A stretch of DNA of 57,893 nt, taken from assembly GCF_015024225.1 (NCBI RefSeq), contig NZ_JACJGM010000037.1:1-57893 (forward strand). Direction: 5' to 3'. The DNA is from Nocardioides lijunqiniae. Lineage in GTDB: Bacteria > Actinomycetota > Actinomycetes > Propionibacteriales > Nocardioidaceae. The translations under genes were made by a program, and so were the position numbers. Position 1 is the first letter of the stretch; every line of letters starts with the position of its first letter. Of the stretch, positions 1 to 8,031 are shown one piece after another. A model generated the notes under the pieces. The model made no database searches. It was not told the DNA's origin and worked only from the letters and a program-made list of their open reading frames with translations.

Positions 1-36
1 GAGCGCCTGTCGAGAGCCGCAAGCGCCTCCACTCAC

Positions 37-103
37 GGGGTCTCGACGGGCGCTCGTCGCTGGTGCTCCTCTCTGCTCGACCACCGGTGGTCGAGCGGCG
101 AGG
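37..103. repeat. Dispersed palindromic repeat, long (type III) form
   Basis: This segment lies downstream of the metalloprotease gene. It has the start GGGGTCTCGACGGGCG, an inner block rich in GCTCGTCGCTGG, and the end CTGCTCGACCACCGG. The same layout recurs near 19841, 40865, 46621 and 46715. No coding signal is seen in positions 1-113 apart from frames opposite the repeat. Confidence 0.7.
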
Positions 104-113
104 GGATCAGAGG

Positions 114-2740
114 TCAGCGGATGCGGATCCTGGCGTCGTTGATGTCGAAGAAGTAGTTGCGGTTGGCGGCGATCATGATGCGGGCGTGCTTCGCCTTCTT
201 GCGGGGGATGCGGACGGTCGCGCGGCCGTCGTTGGGGGTGGCGGAGCGCAGGGTGTAGCGCCAGGTGCGACCACCGTCGACGGAGAGCAGGATCCGCACG
301 CGCTGGGCGAGCTTGCGGGTGCCGTTGACCTTCCAGGTGACCTGCCGCACCGACCCCCGCTTGAGGGTGACGCTCTTGCCGCCCTGCGAGGTGACGAGGA
401 ACGGGCCGGCGCTCGGGTCGAGCCGCAGGGTGACACCGTCGTAGGAGACGCCGCCCCCGTTGGGGAAGGTGTCGCGCGCCGTCAGCCGGAAGTGCATCGC
501 AGGCTTGGTCGAGCCGGCGGTGCCGACGTAGCGCTTGGGCGGCAGGAACTCCGAGTAGCACGCCCGGACCCGAGACGGCACGGGCTTGTAGTCGTCGAGG
601 TCGTCGGGCAGCGGAGCCACGGCGGGGCACCTGCCGGTCTTGGCGTTGGTGTTGCCCTGGAGGATCTGGTGGAGGTCGGGGAACATCCGGGTGCCGGTGG
701 TGCCCGCCAGGTTGATGCCCGGGGAGGGCGACTCCAGCGTGCCCGTGTCGCTGACGGCGGCGGCCGTGCCGAAGACGCGGAAGAGCGGACCGGTGAACTT
801 GCGGTTGGACACCAGCGCGGTGCCGCCGTCGGTGGTCTGGGTGTCCTCGGCGCCGACGTCCATCTGCTCCCACAGGTAGACGAGCTTCTGGCCGTCCCGG
901 TCGGTCGCCGACCCCTTGAGCTGGAACGGCGTGCGCACCGGGATCGTGCGGTTGGCCGGTGCCCGCACGACCGGCGCGCGGTTGCGGGTGGTGGTGACCG
1001 AGATGCCGCCGTTGTCGGGCGCTCCGCCCTTGGCGGTCTCCCCGACGAAGCCGGTCACGCCGCCGGTGGTGGGACCGAACGTGAGCGGGTCGATGTCGGT
1101 GTGCGCGCCCGGCGCCTCCGGGTCGGCGGACGGGGCGAAGATCACCTGGAAGCCCGTGTCGTCGGGGGCGGTGAGGGGGGCGATGTCGTTGGTCGGGGTG
1201 TTGAAGGGGTCGTAGCCCCAGCCGGCGATCGTGACGTCGCGGCCCGTGAGCGACTCGACGGCCGCCTCGATGCCGGCGGCGTTGTAGTTGCCGCCGCGTG
1301 TCAGCGTGGCGGATCCCGCGCCGAAGCCGAGGTCGAAGCTGTCGCCGTCGTCGGCGAAGTCGCGCAGCGACACCGTCTGCACCTCGACCACGGGCGGGAC
1401 CGTGCCCTCGGTGTAGGCGTTGACCTCGTCGAGCGTCTTGCCCGCGAAGTAGGGGTCGGTGTGGGGCTGCAGGTCGTCCTGGAGGCAGATCCCGGCGTAG
1501 GCCATCACCGAGGAGCCGGAGCCCGGCTCGACGGAGGTCCCGCCGTTGCGGTTGCCCCCGGCACACGAGCCCTGGACGCCGTTGAAGGTGTGGTTGCCCG
1601 CGAACTGGTGGCCCATCTCGTGGGCGACGTAGTCGATGGCGAAGAAGTCGCCCTTCGGCTGCGGCAGACCGGTGCAGCCACCGCCCTTGAAGTCCCAGCC
1701 GACGACGCCGAGGTAGGCGACCCCGCCGCCGTTGACGCCGAGGGCGAGGTGGCCGATGTCGTAGTCGGACGCGCCGATCAGCTGGCCCAGGACCGTGCGG
1801 TTGCGGCCCAGGCCGGGAACGTCGCAGTACTCGAGCTGGGAGGCGACGTCGTCGGCGTCGCCGGGACCGCCGAGGTTCTCCGGGTCGAAGCACGGGTGGG
1901 CGCCGCAGGGCCCGTCGGGCCCCGAGGCCTCCGCGACCGTGTCGAGGTTGAGCTTGTCGGTCTCGTTGACCAGGCGGAGGTTGATGGCGAGGTCGTCGTT
2001 GTAGATCTGGTTGACGCGGTTGATGAGGGTGACCTTCTCCGCCAGCACGTTGTCGGTGCCGAAGTAGGCGGCGTACGACGGGTCGCTGGTCAGGGCGAGC
2101 CGGTAGATCTTCTGCCTCACCACGCCCCCGGGGGCGGTGCGCGCGGCAGTCCTGGTCATGGCCTTGCGCACGGCCGGCGCCTCGCGCTCGGCGACCTGGT
2201 CCTCCATGCGGGGCACGGAGCCGCCGTAGTAGCTGAGGTGCCCGGTGGTGCCGCGGCGGTCGTAGGCGGGGTCGACGTAGTAGGCGCGCTGGCCCTGCGG
2301 GCCGCGGACGGCGGCGTGCAGGCCCATCGGGGTGACGTCGAGCGCGATGGAGGTCGAGGTCGGTCGAGGGAGCGGCCGGCGAAGGTGTCGAGCTCGGGGT
2401 GGGCCGCGGCGAGCTTCGACTCCATCACCTGGGTGCGCTGCACCGCGAACCGCTCCGACCCGCCCGCGGGCGTCGGCACGCGGAAGACGATGCTGCCGCC
2501 GGACCCCGCCTGGGGGGCCTGGGCCAGCGCCGAGCGCACCTGCTTGAGGTCGACGCGCACGGCGGCGTACTTGTCGGGAGCGATGCGCACCCGGTCGCCG
2601 GTGGGCGAGAAGCCCGGCAGCGCGCGGTACATCGTGGGGCGGTCGGCCACGGCGCCGGCCGAGGCGTCGAGCGCAGGCAGCATGCCGGCGGCCAGCACCA
2701 CCGAGACGGCCGCGACGAGGCGGCGAGAACGAGACATCAC
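114..2740 (-). pseudogene. Secreted reprolysin-like zinc metalloprotease, frameshifted
   Basis: The N-terminal part (start GTG 2740, or ATG 2737, behind AGGAG) encodes a signal peptide: basic MSRSRR, a hydrophobic stretch, then an ALDASAGA cleavage region. A propeptide-like segment follows. The frame is lost near 2362 and resumes in another frame at DVTPMGLHAAVRG. The catalytic zinc motif HEMGHQFAGNH (HExxHxxxxxH, near 1590-1621) lies in the long second part, followed by a beta-rich C-terminal region ending IRIR. The total length of 2627 nt is one base short of a multiple of three, so restoring one base gives about 875 codons, a usual size for this secreted family. The protein would be exported and degrade extracellular protein. 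It is either a recent pseudogene or a one-base assembly error. Confidence 0.8.
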
Positions 2741-2823
2741 GAGGTGGCTCCTAGCTCCCGGAAGTCGCCCGTCCGCGGAGGCACAGGCCCAGTCTCAGCA
2801 CTGTAGGAGCCCTCGCCGACGGT

Positions 2824-2851
2824 GGGAAGGACCTGCCGAGCGGAACTTCCC
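2824..2851 (-). terminator. Possible hairpin after the pyrimidine reductase gene
   Basis: GGGAAG (2824-2829) pairs with CTTCCC (2846-2851), with a smaller CCG/CGG stem inside. It begins three bases past the TAG stop of the minus-strand operon. There is no clear T run, so this is a weak call. Confidence 0.3.
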
Positions 2852-2853
2852 GG

Positions 2854-3525
2854 CTAGCGGCGCACGAGCCACCGGGCGAGCAGCGTGCCGTCGTGCTCGA
2901 GCAGGGTGTGCAGCTCCAGGGGCACGTCGAGGGGCGGCGCCGCCACGATGCGCGGGTGGTCGCCGCCGACCAGCTGCGGCACGACCGTGCTGGTCAGCTC
3001 GTCGGCCACGCCCTGCGCGAGCAGCGCCCCCAGCAGGGACGGGCCGCCCTCGGAGAGGAGGTCGACCAGGCCCCGCTCGACGAGGCGCTCCTTGAGCTGC
3101 GCGAGGTCGACCTCGTCGTCGCCGAGCGTCAGCACCTGCTCGGCGCCGAGCAGCGCGCGGGCCTCCTCGAGCCCCGAGGCGCCGGTGGTCGTGGCCATGA
3201 GCACCGAGCCGGACGGCGCGTCCCGCAGCCGCTCCGGCACGTCGGCGCGCCGGCTCACCAGCACGATGGGCACGTCGACCGGCCGGTAGCCCTCGGTGCG
3301 CGCGGTCCCGGCGCCCACGACGATCGCGTCGGCGAGGCCGCGCAGCGTGTCGAAGACCTGCTTGTCCGCGGCGTTGTTGATGGAGCCGCTCTTGCCGGAC
3401 TCGCCCGTGGCCGCGCCGTCGACCGTCGAGACCATGTTGACGCGCAGCCACGGCGTGCGCGGGGCGGCGTACAGCCGAGGCAGGTCCACCTCGTCCTCGG
3501 TGGCCGAGCCCATCAGCACCCTCAT
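2854..3525 (-). CDS. Pyrimidine reductase family protein (RibD C-terminal fold)
   Basis: The 223-residue protein has the RibD C-terminal/dihydrofolate-reductase-like pattern: WLRVNMVSTVDGAATG near the start, a nucleotide-binding segment around DTLRGLADAIVVGAGTARTEGY, and the LLSEGGPSLLGALL motif. Family members reduce a pyrimidine or pterin substrate with NADPH; in actinobacteria many are lone reductases of unproven substrate. The ATG at 3525 overlaps the stop of the LigB-like gene (ATGA), so it is the last gene of the gpgS-folP operon and is translationally coupled. The open frame runs on upstream through the LigB-like gene, but the coupled ATG is far more credible. The association with folP fits folate or flavin metabolism but does not prove a role. 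Confidence 0.85.
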   Translation of the reverse strand: MRVLMGSATEDEVDLPRLYAAPRTPWLRVNMVSTVDGAATGESGKSGSINNAADKQVFDTLRGLADAIVVGAGTARTEGYRPVDVPIVLVSRRADVPERLRDAPSGSVLMATTTGASGLEEARALLGAEQVLTLGDDEVDLAQLKERLVERGLVDLLSEGGPSLLGALLAQGVADELTSTVVPQLVGGDHPRIVAAPPLDVPLELHTLLEHDGTLLARWLVRR

Positions 3526-4073
3526 CGTCGTACGCCTTCCATCCGCATCACCCAGTACTGCACGCCGAAGGGGTCGGCGTCGTAGTCGACGCTCACCGAC
3601 GCCGGGTCGACGTCGACCTCCTGCGCCAGCCGCACCAGGCCGTCGACGTCGGCCCACAGCTCGCGCGCCAGGTCGGCGTCGACGGCGCCGGGCCGCCCGG
3701 CCGTCAGCGCCGCCCGCAGCTCGTCGTCGAAGCCCAGCGCCCGGTCGTCCAGGTGTCCGGGCGCCTTCTCGGTCCGCGTCGCACTGCCGTTGGCGACGAC
3801 CAGCACTCCCCCAACCGGTGGTCGAGGTGCGGCGAGCGCCTGCGGTGGTTGAGGTGCGAGCGGAGCGAGCCTCGAAACCACCTCCCCGCACAGGTACGCC
3901 GCCACCCGCTCACCCTGCGGCGAGGCGACCACCCGCGGGCCGGCGCCGAGCCACGCGACCGCGTCGAGGCAGGCCGACCGCAGCTCGGCGACCGGGTCCT
4001 CGAGGCCGCCGTACGACGGCAGCAGCGCGAGGACGCCGGGCACGAGCACGACCCGCACGGGCGCGCCGCTCAC
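3522..4073 (-). CDS. Class III extradiol dioxygenase B-like (LigB-like) protein, with inserted repeat
   Basis: The 183-residue protein resembles the actinobacterial LigB-like family (class III extradiol dioxygenase subunit B fold): VVLVPGVLALLPSYGG at the start, VLVVANGSATRTEKAPG in the middle and DADPFGVQYWVMRM at the end. Substrate and activity are unknown. The GTG start at 4073 overlaps the folP stop (GTGA), and the stop overlaps the next ATG, so it is an operon member. A dispersed repeat (3815-3882) is translated in frame between residue about 64 and the VLVVANG strand as a Pro/Ala-rich tract (LAPLAPQPPQALAAPRPP). This tract has no counterpart in the family pattern I know. The protein is short for the family. 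Confidence 0.7.
   Translation of the reverse strand: MSGAPVRVVLVPGVLALLPSYGGLEDPVAELRSACLDAVAWLGAGPRVVASPQGERVAAYLCGEVVSRLAPLAPQPPQALAAPRPPVGGVLVVANGSATRTEKAPGHLDDRALGFDDELRAALTAGRPGAVDADLARELWADVDGLVRLAQEVDVDPASVSVDYDADPFGVQYWVMRMEGVRR
3815..3882. repeat. Dispersed palindromic repeat inside the LigB-like CDS
   Basis: A partial unit (GGTGGTCGAGGTGCG) is followed at 3844-3882 by a full 39-base unit from GGTGGTTGAGG to CCTCGAAACCACC. The 39 bases equal 13 codons, so the reading frame is kept. Confidence 0.8.
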
Positions 4074-4933
4074 TGCAGGCCCCGGATCGCGCGACGAGGC
4101 GGGCGTCGGCCGGCGATCGTCCACACCATGTCGACGGTCTGCCGGGTCTCGACGACCTCGTGCACGCGGTAGACGCGCGCGCCGGCGAGCGCGCAGACGG
4201 CGGTCGCGGCGAGGGTGCCGGTCAGCCGCTCGCCGACCGGGAGGTCGAGGGTCTCGCCGACGAAGTCCTTGTTGGACAGCGACACCAGCACCGGCCACCC
4301 GGTCGCCACCATCTCGTCCAGGCGGCGGGTCACCTCGAGGGAGTGGAAGGTGTTCTTGCCGAAGTCGTGCGCCGGGTCGATCACGATCGACTCGCGCGCG
4401 ACCCCGGCCGCGAGCGCCCGCTCGGCGTAGCCGACGGTGTCCTCGATCGCGGACCGCACGACGTCGTCGTACTCCACCCGGTAGGGGCGGGTGCGCGGCG
4501 TCGCTCCCCCGGTGTGGGTGCAGATGAGCCCGGCCCCGAACTCCGCGGCCACGTCGACCAGCTCGGGGTCGGCGCCGCCCCACGCGTCGTTGAGCACGTC
4601 GGCGCCGGCCTCGCAGACCGCGCGGCCGACCTCGGCGCGCCAGGTGTCGACCGAGATGACGAGTCCGGGGAAGCTCTCGCGGACCTGCGCGACGAAGTCG
4701 ACGACCCGGGCCTTCTCCTCGGCGGCGTCGATCTCGACGCCGGGAGCGGCCTTGATGCCGCCGATGTCGACGATCTCCGCACCCTGCTCGACGACGAGCC
4801 GCACCCGCTCGAACGCCTTGTCCTCCGCCCAGGTCGCGCCCTTGTCGTAGAACGAGTCGGGGGTGCGGTTGACGATCGCCATCATCAGCGTGGCGTCGTC
4901 GTCGAAGTCGTGTCGTCCCAGCCGCAGCGTCAT
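4070..4933 (-). CDS. folP: Dihydropteroate synthase family protein (FolP2-like)
   Basis: The 287-residue protein has the DHPS TIM-barrel motifs: MMAIVNRTPDSFYD near residue 18, GAEIVDIGGIKAAPG, LVISVDTWRAEV, DVLNDAWGG, DPAHDFGKN and LVSLSNKDFVGE. DHPS joins p-aminobenzoate to the pterin diphosphate in folate synthesis. In mycobacteria the copy next to gpgS is folP2, reported not to act as a true DHPS, and this gene has the same neighbour. Features that depart from the classic enzyme here are GIKAAPG where a GGESTRPG-type loop is usual, and HDFGKN. It may therefore be the FolP2-type paralogue. Start ATG 4933 overlaps the gpgS stop (ATGA). Confidence 0.87.
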   Translation of the reverse strand: MTLRLGRHDFDDDATLMMAIVNRTPDSFYDKGATWAEDKAFERVRLVVEQGAEIVDIGGIKAAPGVEIDAAEEKARVVDFVAQVRESFPGLVISVDTWRAEVGRAVCEAGADVLNDAWGGADPELVDVAAEFGAGLICTHTGGATPRTRPYRVEYDDVVRSAIEDTVGYAERALAAGVARESIVIDPAHDFGKNTFHSLEVTRRLDEMVATGWPVLVSLSNKDFVGETLDLPVGERLTGTLAATAVCALAGARVYRVHEVVETRQTVDMVWTIAGRRPPRRAIRGLQ

Positions 4934-5850
4934 GCGGTCACCGCCGCCGGCCGCTCGCCGACGTCGACGAGCCGCTCGGCCGGCACGATCGTCCCGCCCT
5001 CGGAGCGGTACTGCCGCAGCACCACGGACCCCCCGGTGGTTGAGGTGCGAGCGGAGGGAGCCTCGACACCACCCCGCCGCCGCTCCACGGCCGCGAGGAT
5101 CTGCGTCGCCATCGCCCCGAGGTCGAGCAGCGCCTGGTGCGCGTGCGAACGGCGCCCCAGGTCGACCTGCGCGATCGCGCCCGGTCCCCGCAGGGCCAGG
5201 GTGTCGATCAGCGCGGCCAGCTCGACGGCGTACCCGGTAGGCACCGACAGCGTCTCGAACAGCGAGCGCCGTACGGCCCACTCCCCCGCGAGCGGCTGCA
5301 CGAGCCCGGCGAGCTCGGGGTACTCCAGCGCCAGGACCGGCCGCGCGACGAGCTCGGTCACGCGCCCGCCGTCCAGCGGACCGCCCTCGCCGTCGAGCAG
5401 CGGTCGCTCGTAGAAGCCCTTGACCAGCGCGACGTCCGGCTCGGTCAGCAGCGGACCCAGCAGCCCCGGCACGAAGTGGGTGTCCCAGTCGAGGAGGTCG
5501 GCGTCCATGAAGACGATGACCTCGCCGGTGGTGACGAACAGCGACTTCCACATCGCCTCGCCCTTGCCGCCGATGGTCCCGAGGTCGGGCCGGATCTCCG
5601 CGGAGCGGTGCACGACGGCTCCCGCGTCGGTCGCCACGTCGTACGTCGCATCCGTGGAGTCGGAGTCGATCACGACCACCTCGTCGAGCAGTGCCACCGT
5701 GTCGACCAGCGCGCTGCGCACCCGGGTGACGACGTCACCGACGGTGGCGGCCTCGTTGCGCGCGGGCACGACCAGGCTCACCCGGGTCTCCCCCTTGGCG
5801 GCCAGCAGGTCGTCGAGGGACCAGTCGTCCCAGTGAGCGGTGCGGAGCAC
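4930..5850 (-). CDS. gpgS: Glucosyl-3-phosphoglycerate synthase
   Basis: The 306-residue GT81-type glycosyltransferase has VSLVVPARNEAATVG at the N-terminus, VVVIDSDSTDATYD, GKGEAMWKSL, the DxD-type metal motif MDADLLDW, then YERPLL and the acceptor-side LAGEWAVRRSLFE. It makes glucosyl-3-phosphoglycerate from NDP-glucose and 3-phosphoglycerate, the first step to glucosylglycerate and, in mycobacteria, methylglucose lipopolysaccharides. The GTG start (5850) sits six bases after a TACGCT -10 box, which suggests a leaderless mRNA. It heads the gpgS-folP-LigB-reductase operon. A 39-base dispersed repeat (5035-5073) is translated near the C-terminus as GGVEAPSARTSTTGGS, outside the catalytic core. 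Confidence 0.9.
   Translation of the reverse strand: MLRTAHWDDWSLDDLLAAKGETRVSLVVPARNEAATVGDVVTRVRSALVDTVALLDEVVVIDSDSTDATYDVATDAGAVVHRSAEIRPDLGTIGGKGEAMWKSLFVTTGEVIVFMDADLLDWDTHFVPGLLGPLLTEPDVALVKGFYERPLLDGEGGPLDGGRVTELVARPVLALEYPELAGLVQPLAGEWAVRRSLFETLSVPTGYAVELAALIDTLALRGPGAIAQVDLGRRSHAHQALLDLGAMATQILAAVERRRGGVEAPSARTSTTGGSVVLRQYRSEGGTIVPAERLVDVGERPAAVTA
5035..5073. repeat. Dispersed palindromic repeat inside gpgS
   Basis: This is a 39-base unit starting GGTGGTTGAGG and ending CCTCGACACCACC, 13 codons read in frame within gpgS. Two bases differ from the 19745 copies in the inner and right-hand parts. Confidence 0.8.
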
Positions 5851-5856
5851 GTGGCG

Positions 5857-5862
5857 AGCGTA
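5857..5862 (-). promoter_or_regulatory. -10 box of leaderless gpgS promoter
   Basis: TACGCT on the minus strand, six bases before the GTG start of gpgS. The same TANNNT-N6-RTG spacing recurs at many starts in this window. No convincing -35 box is seen. Confidence 0.6.
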
Positions 5863-5883
5863 GCCATGCCCCCGGCATGGCGC

Positions 5884-6057
5884 TCAGCCGATGAGCACCC
5901 GCCGGATCCGGTGCAGGGCACCGAGAATGCGCGAGGCGAGGTCGTCAGCGGGTCCCGCCACCGCGCCACGGCGCTCGAGCGCCTGCCGGACGCGCAGGTG
6001 GTCGTCGTCCATGCCCATCCACTCCGCGACGTCGAGCGGCACCGGTTCCCAGGTCAT
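5884..6057 (-). CDS. Small hypothetical protein (57 aa)
   Basis: An ATG at 6055-6057 opens a 57-codon frame ending TGA at 5884. The product begins MTWEPVPLDVAEWMGMDDD, continues with an acidic/basic stretch (HLRVRQALERRG) and ends LHRIRRVLIG. It looks like a small two-helix soluble protein. No family is recognised. It lies upstream of gpgS in the same direction and is divergent from the 72-residue protein at 6227, across an AT-richer spacer of about 170 bases. An alternative is that it is not translated; amino-acid composition and the lack of another use for the DNA favour a gene. Confidence 0.45.
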   Translation of the reverse strand: MTWEPVPLDVAEWMGMDDDHLRVRQALERRGAVAGPADDLASRILGALHRIRRVLIG

Positions 6058-6127
6058 GCCCTCACGGTGCCGCCGTCCGCTCCGTGACGCATACCCAATT
6101 CAGGGGAAACGGAGAACTCACTATCGC

Positions 6128-6158
6128 TTGATCAGGCTCACCGCAAGATGCGTATCTA
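6128..6158 (+). promoter_or_regulatory. Candidate promoter for the 72-aa protein
   Basis: TTGATC (6128-6133) and TATCTA (6153-6158) lie 19 bases apart in an unusually AT-rich stretch (6095-6175). This leads to the start at 6227, which has a GGGGGATCGG ribosome-binding region. Confidence 0.3.
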
Positions 6159-6226
6159 TGCAATTCATGGTCAACGGACCCCTCCGCATGTCACCATCGA
6201 TCCTTGACTGATCGGGGGATCGGACG

Positions 6227-6445
6227 ATGCAGCAGCGGGAGTTCGAGAAGCTGGACGAGACCGTGGAGGGCGCTGCCCGACACGCCTGCCGGGCGCTGGT
6301 CGCGCTCGACGACCTGCGGACCTCCCCTGATCCGGTGCTGAGAGCGGCCTACCGCGACCTGCACGACCTGCTCGGCGACCTGGGCGGTCTCCGAGCGCAG
6401 CTGGGCGTCATGCACCTGGTCGAGTCGCTCCACCTCTCGGCCTGA
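6227..6445 (+). CDS. Small hypothetical protein (72 aa)
   Basis: The ATG at 6227 follows a GGGGGA ribosome-binding site by six bases. The 72-residue product (MQQREFEKLDETVEGAARH to LVESLHLSA) is acidic, lacks membrane segments and looks all-helical, with a heptad-like Leu pattern in DLHDLLGDLGGLRAQLGV. I do not recognise the family. It stands alone, divergent from the 57-residue gene and convergent with doxX, with a strong hairpin at 6460-6483 between them. Composition and codon use match neighbouring genes. Confidence 0.55.
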   Translation: MQQREFEKLDETVEGAARHACRALVALDDLRTSPDPVLRAAYRDLHDLLGDLGGLRAQLGVMHLVESLHLSA

Positions 6446-6459
6446 GTGCACTGCGGGAC

Positions 6460-6483
6460 CCGGGCCGTCGGGCGGGGGCCCGG
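6460..6483. terminator. Bidirectional hairpin between convergent genes
   Basis: CCGGGCC (6460-6466) pairs with GGCCCGG (6477-6483) around a 10-base loop. It sits between the ends of the 72-aa gene (+) and doxX (-). There is no T run, as is common in high-GC actinobacteria. Confidence 0.5.
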
Positions 6484-6492
6484 CGGCGCGGG

Positions 6493-7005
6493 TCAGCCCT
6501 GCTGCGGCTCGGCGGCCGGCGTGGCGCGACGGGCGGCCTCCAGCGCGCCGTACGCCGCGGCGGCGCCGAGCGCGGCGGCACCCAGCGCGTAGCCCACGCC
6601 CTCGCGCTCGGTGCCCAGCAGCCGGTCCAGGGACAGCTCGCCCGGACCGTCCTCGGCGATGGCCAGCACGGCCGCGATCAGCACCGCGTTGTACTCCCAG
6701 CCGCCCTCGGCGTTCCACGGGCCGTTGGCGCGGTGCGCCTTCTGGATCGCGACCAGCATGGTGCCGGTCAGCGAAGCGCTCGCGAGCGGCGTGAGCAGCC
6801 CGGCGGCCAGCAGCGCACCACCGACGGTCTCGCTGATCCCGGCGGCGTAGGCGTTGCGGCGCGGAGGGTGCATCCCCATCGCCTCCATGCCGGCGGAGAG
6901 CCCGTCGATGCCGGGCCCTCCGAACCAGCCCTTGAGCTTCTGGGTGCCGTGGCCGACGAACAGGCCTCCGATCAGGACGCGGGTGGCGAGCTTGGCGAGC
7001 TTCAT
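6493..7005 (-). CDS. DoxX family membrane protein
   Basis: About 170 residues. The start LATRVLIGGLFVGHGTQKLKGWFGGPG is the DoxX/YphA signature: helix 1, a GHG turn, then KLxGWFGG. Three further hydrophobic segments follow (ISETVGGALLAAGLLTPL; TMLVAIQKAHRANG; YNAVLIAAVLAIAEDGPGELSLDRLLG), plus an Ala-rich C-terminal helix. DoxX proteins are integral membrane proteins linked to redox or thiol stress in mycobacteria; the exact role here is unknown. I chose ATG 7005 because GGAG lies six bases upstream. Starts at 7044 (ATG) and 7050 (TTG) would add an acidic tail. No operon partner is seen. Confidence 0.8.
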   Translation of the reverse strand: MKLAKLATRVLIGGLFVGHGTQKLKGWFGGPGIDGLSAGMEAMGMHPPRRNAYAAGISETVGGALLAAGLLTPLASASLTGTMLVAIQKAHRANGPWNAEGGWEYNAVLIAAVLAIAEDGPGELSLDRLLGTEREGVGYALGAAALGAAAAYGALEAARRATPAAEPQQG

Positions 7006-7085
7006 GGGGGTCTCCGAGGTGTCGTGGGCGTTCGAGTCTTCCATCGACAACGCCTCGTGACTGCCGGATCATCCCCGGCGCCACG

Positions 7086-7997
7086 TCAGCCGTGCAGCAG
7101 CGTCCGGGTACGGCGCACGAGGTCCTCGACCGCGGCGGCAGCAGCCGGGCTGGCCGGGACCATGTCGATGAAGCCGTGCACGAGGCCGTCGTACCGCACT
7201 CGGTCGACGGGTACGCCGGACGCGTCCAGCGCCGCGGCGTAGGCCTCGCCCTCGTCGCGCAGCGGGTCGAACTCCGCCGTCGCCACCAGCGCCTTCGCCA
7301 CCCCGGCCACCTCGCCCAGCAGCGGAGACACACGCGGGTCGTCGAGCTGGTCCATCGGCACGCCGTAGTGGGTGAAGAACCACTCCATCGTGGCGTTCTC
7401 CAGCAGGTAGCCCTGCGCGTTCTCGGTGCGCGAGGGGTAGTCGCCCAGGACGTGCGTGGCGGGGTAGATGAGCAGCTGCGCGTCGACCAGGTCCGGGTGC
7501 TGCTGGGCGACGACCGCCGCCAGGTTGGCGCCGGCGCTGTCGCCGCCCACGGCGACCTGCTCGCTGCCGCCGAGCTCGGCTCGGTGCTCGGCCACCCAGC
7601 GCAGCGCGGCGCCGGCGTCGTCCACCGCCGCGGGGTACGGCGCCTCCGGGGCCAGTCGATAGGCGACCGAGACGACGACCGTCTCGGCACCCGCGCACAG
7701 GCGGCGGCAGAGCTGGTCGTGGGTGTCGAGGTCGCCGATGACGAAGCCGCCGCCGTGGAGGTAGAGCGTCGTCGGCCACGGGCCGTCGCCCTCGGGCCGG
7801 TAGGTGCGGGCTCGCAGGTCGGCGACCGTGCCGTCCTCGACGCTTCCCACGGGCACGACGTCCTCGGGCTTGACCCAGTCGACCGACATCGCGCGGAGCG
7901 CGCGCCGCCCGTCCTCGGGCGTGCCCTCGTGCATCGGCGGGAAGCCGGACGAGGCGATCAGGTCGAGCAGGGCACGGGTGGCGGGGTCCAGGGGCAC
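7086..7997 (-). CDS. Alpha/beta hydrolase, HSL-type esterase/lipase
   Basis: About 303 residues. The oxyanion motif HGGGF (after TTLYL), the nucleophile elbow GDSAGANLA, the acid in AEFDPLRDEG and the His in LVHGFIDM form the complete hormone-sensitive-lipase-type triad. It would hydrolyse short-chain esters or lactones in the cytoplasm; the substrate is not readable. A GTG at 8003 is possible, but TAGGTT at 8004-8009 followed by six bases points to the second GTG (7997) as a leaderless start. It is separated from doxX by 80 bases, so probably a single-gene transcript. Confidence 0.88.
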   Translation of the reverse strand: MPLDPATRALLDLIASSGFPPMHEGTPEDGRRALRAMSVDWVKPEDVVPVGSVEDGTVADLRARTYRPEGDGPWPTTLYLHGGGFVIGDLDTHDQLCRRLCAGAETVVVSVAYRLAPEAPYPAAVDDAGAALRWVAEHRAELGGSEQVAVGGDSAGANLAAVVAQQHPDLVDAQLLIYPATHVLGDYPSRTENAQGYLLENATMEWFFTHYGVPMDQLDDPRVSPLLGEVAGVAKALVATAEFDPLRDEGEAYAAALDASGVPVDRVRYDGLVHGFIDMVPASPAAAAAVEDLVRRTRTLLHG

Positions 7998-8003
7998 GGG
8001 CAC

Positions 8004-8009
8004 AACCTA
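8004..8009 (-). promoter_or_regulatory. -10 box of leaderless esterase promoter
   Basis: TAGGTT on the minus strand with six bases to GTG 7997. It directly abuts the upstream GTG 8003, which would then lie between the -10 box and the transcription start and cannot be used from this promoter. Confidence 0.5.
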
Positions 8010-8031
8010 GCGAGCGAGGTGCGGTCGACCT

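Noticed and set aside
63..3095. Long plus-strand open frame (over 1000 codons) opposite the metalloprotease
   Set aside because: Val/Gly/Asp/Arg-rich shadow of the minus-strand genes in high-GC DNA; the other strand has a signal peptide, zinc motif and conserved families.
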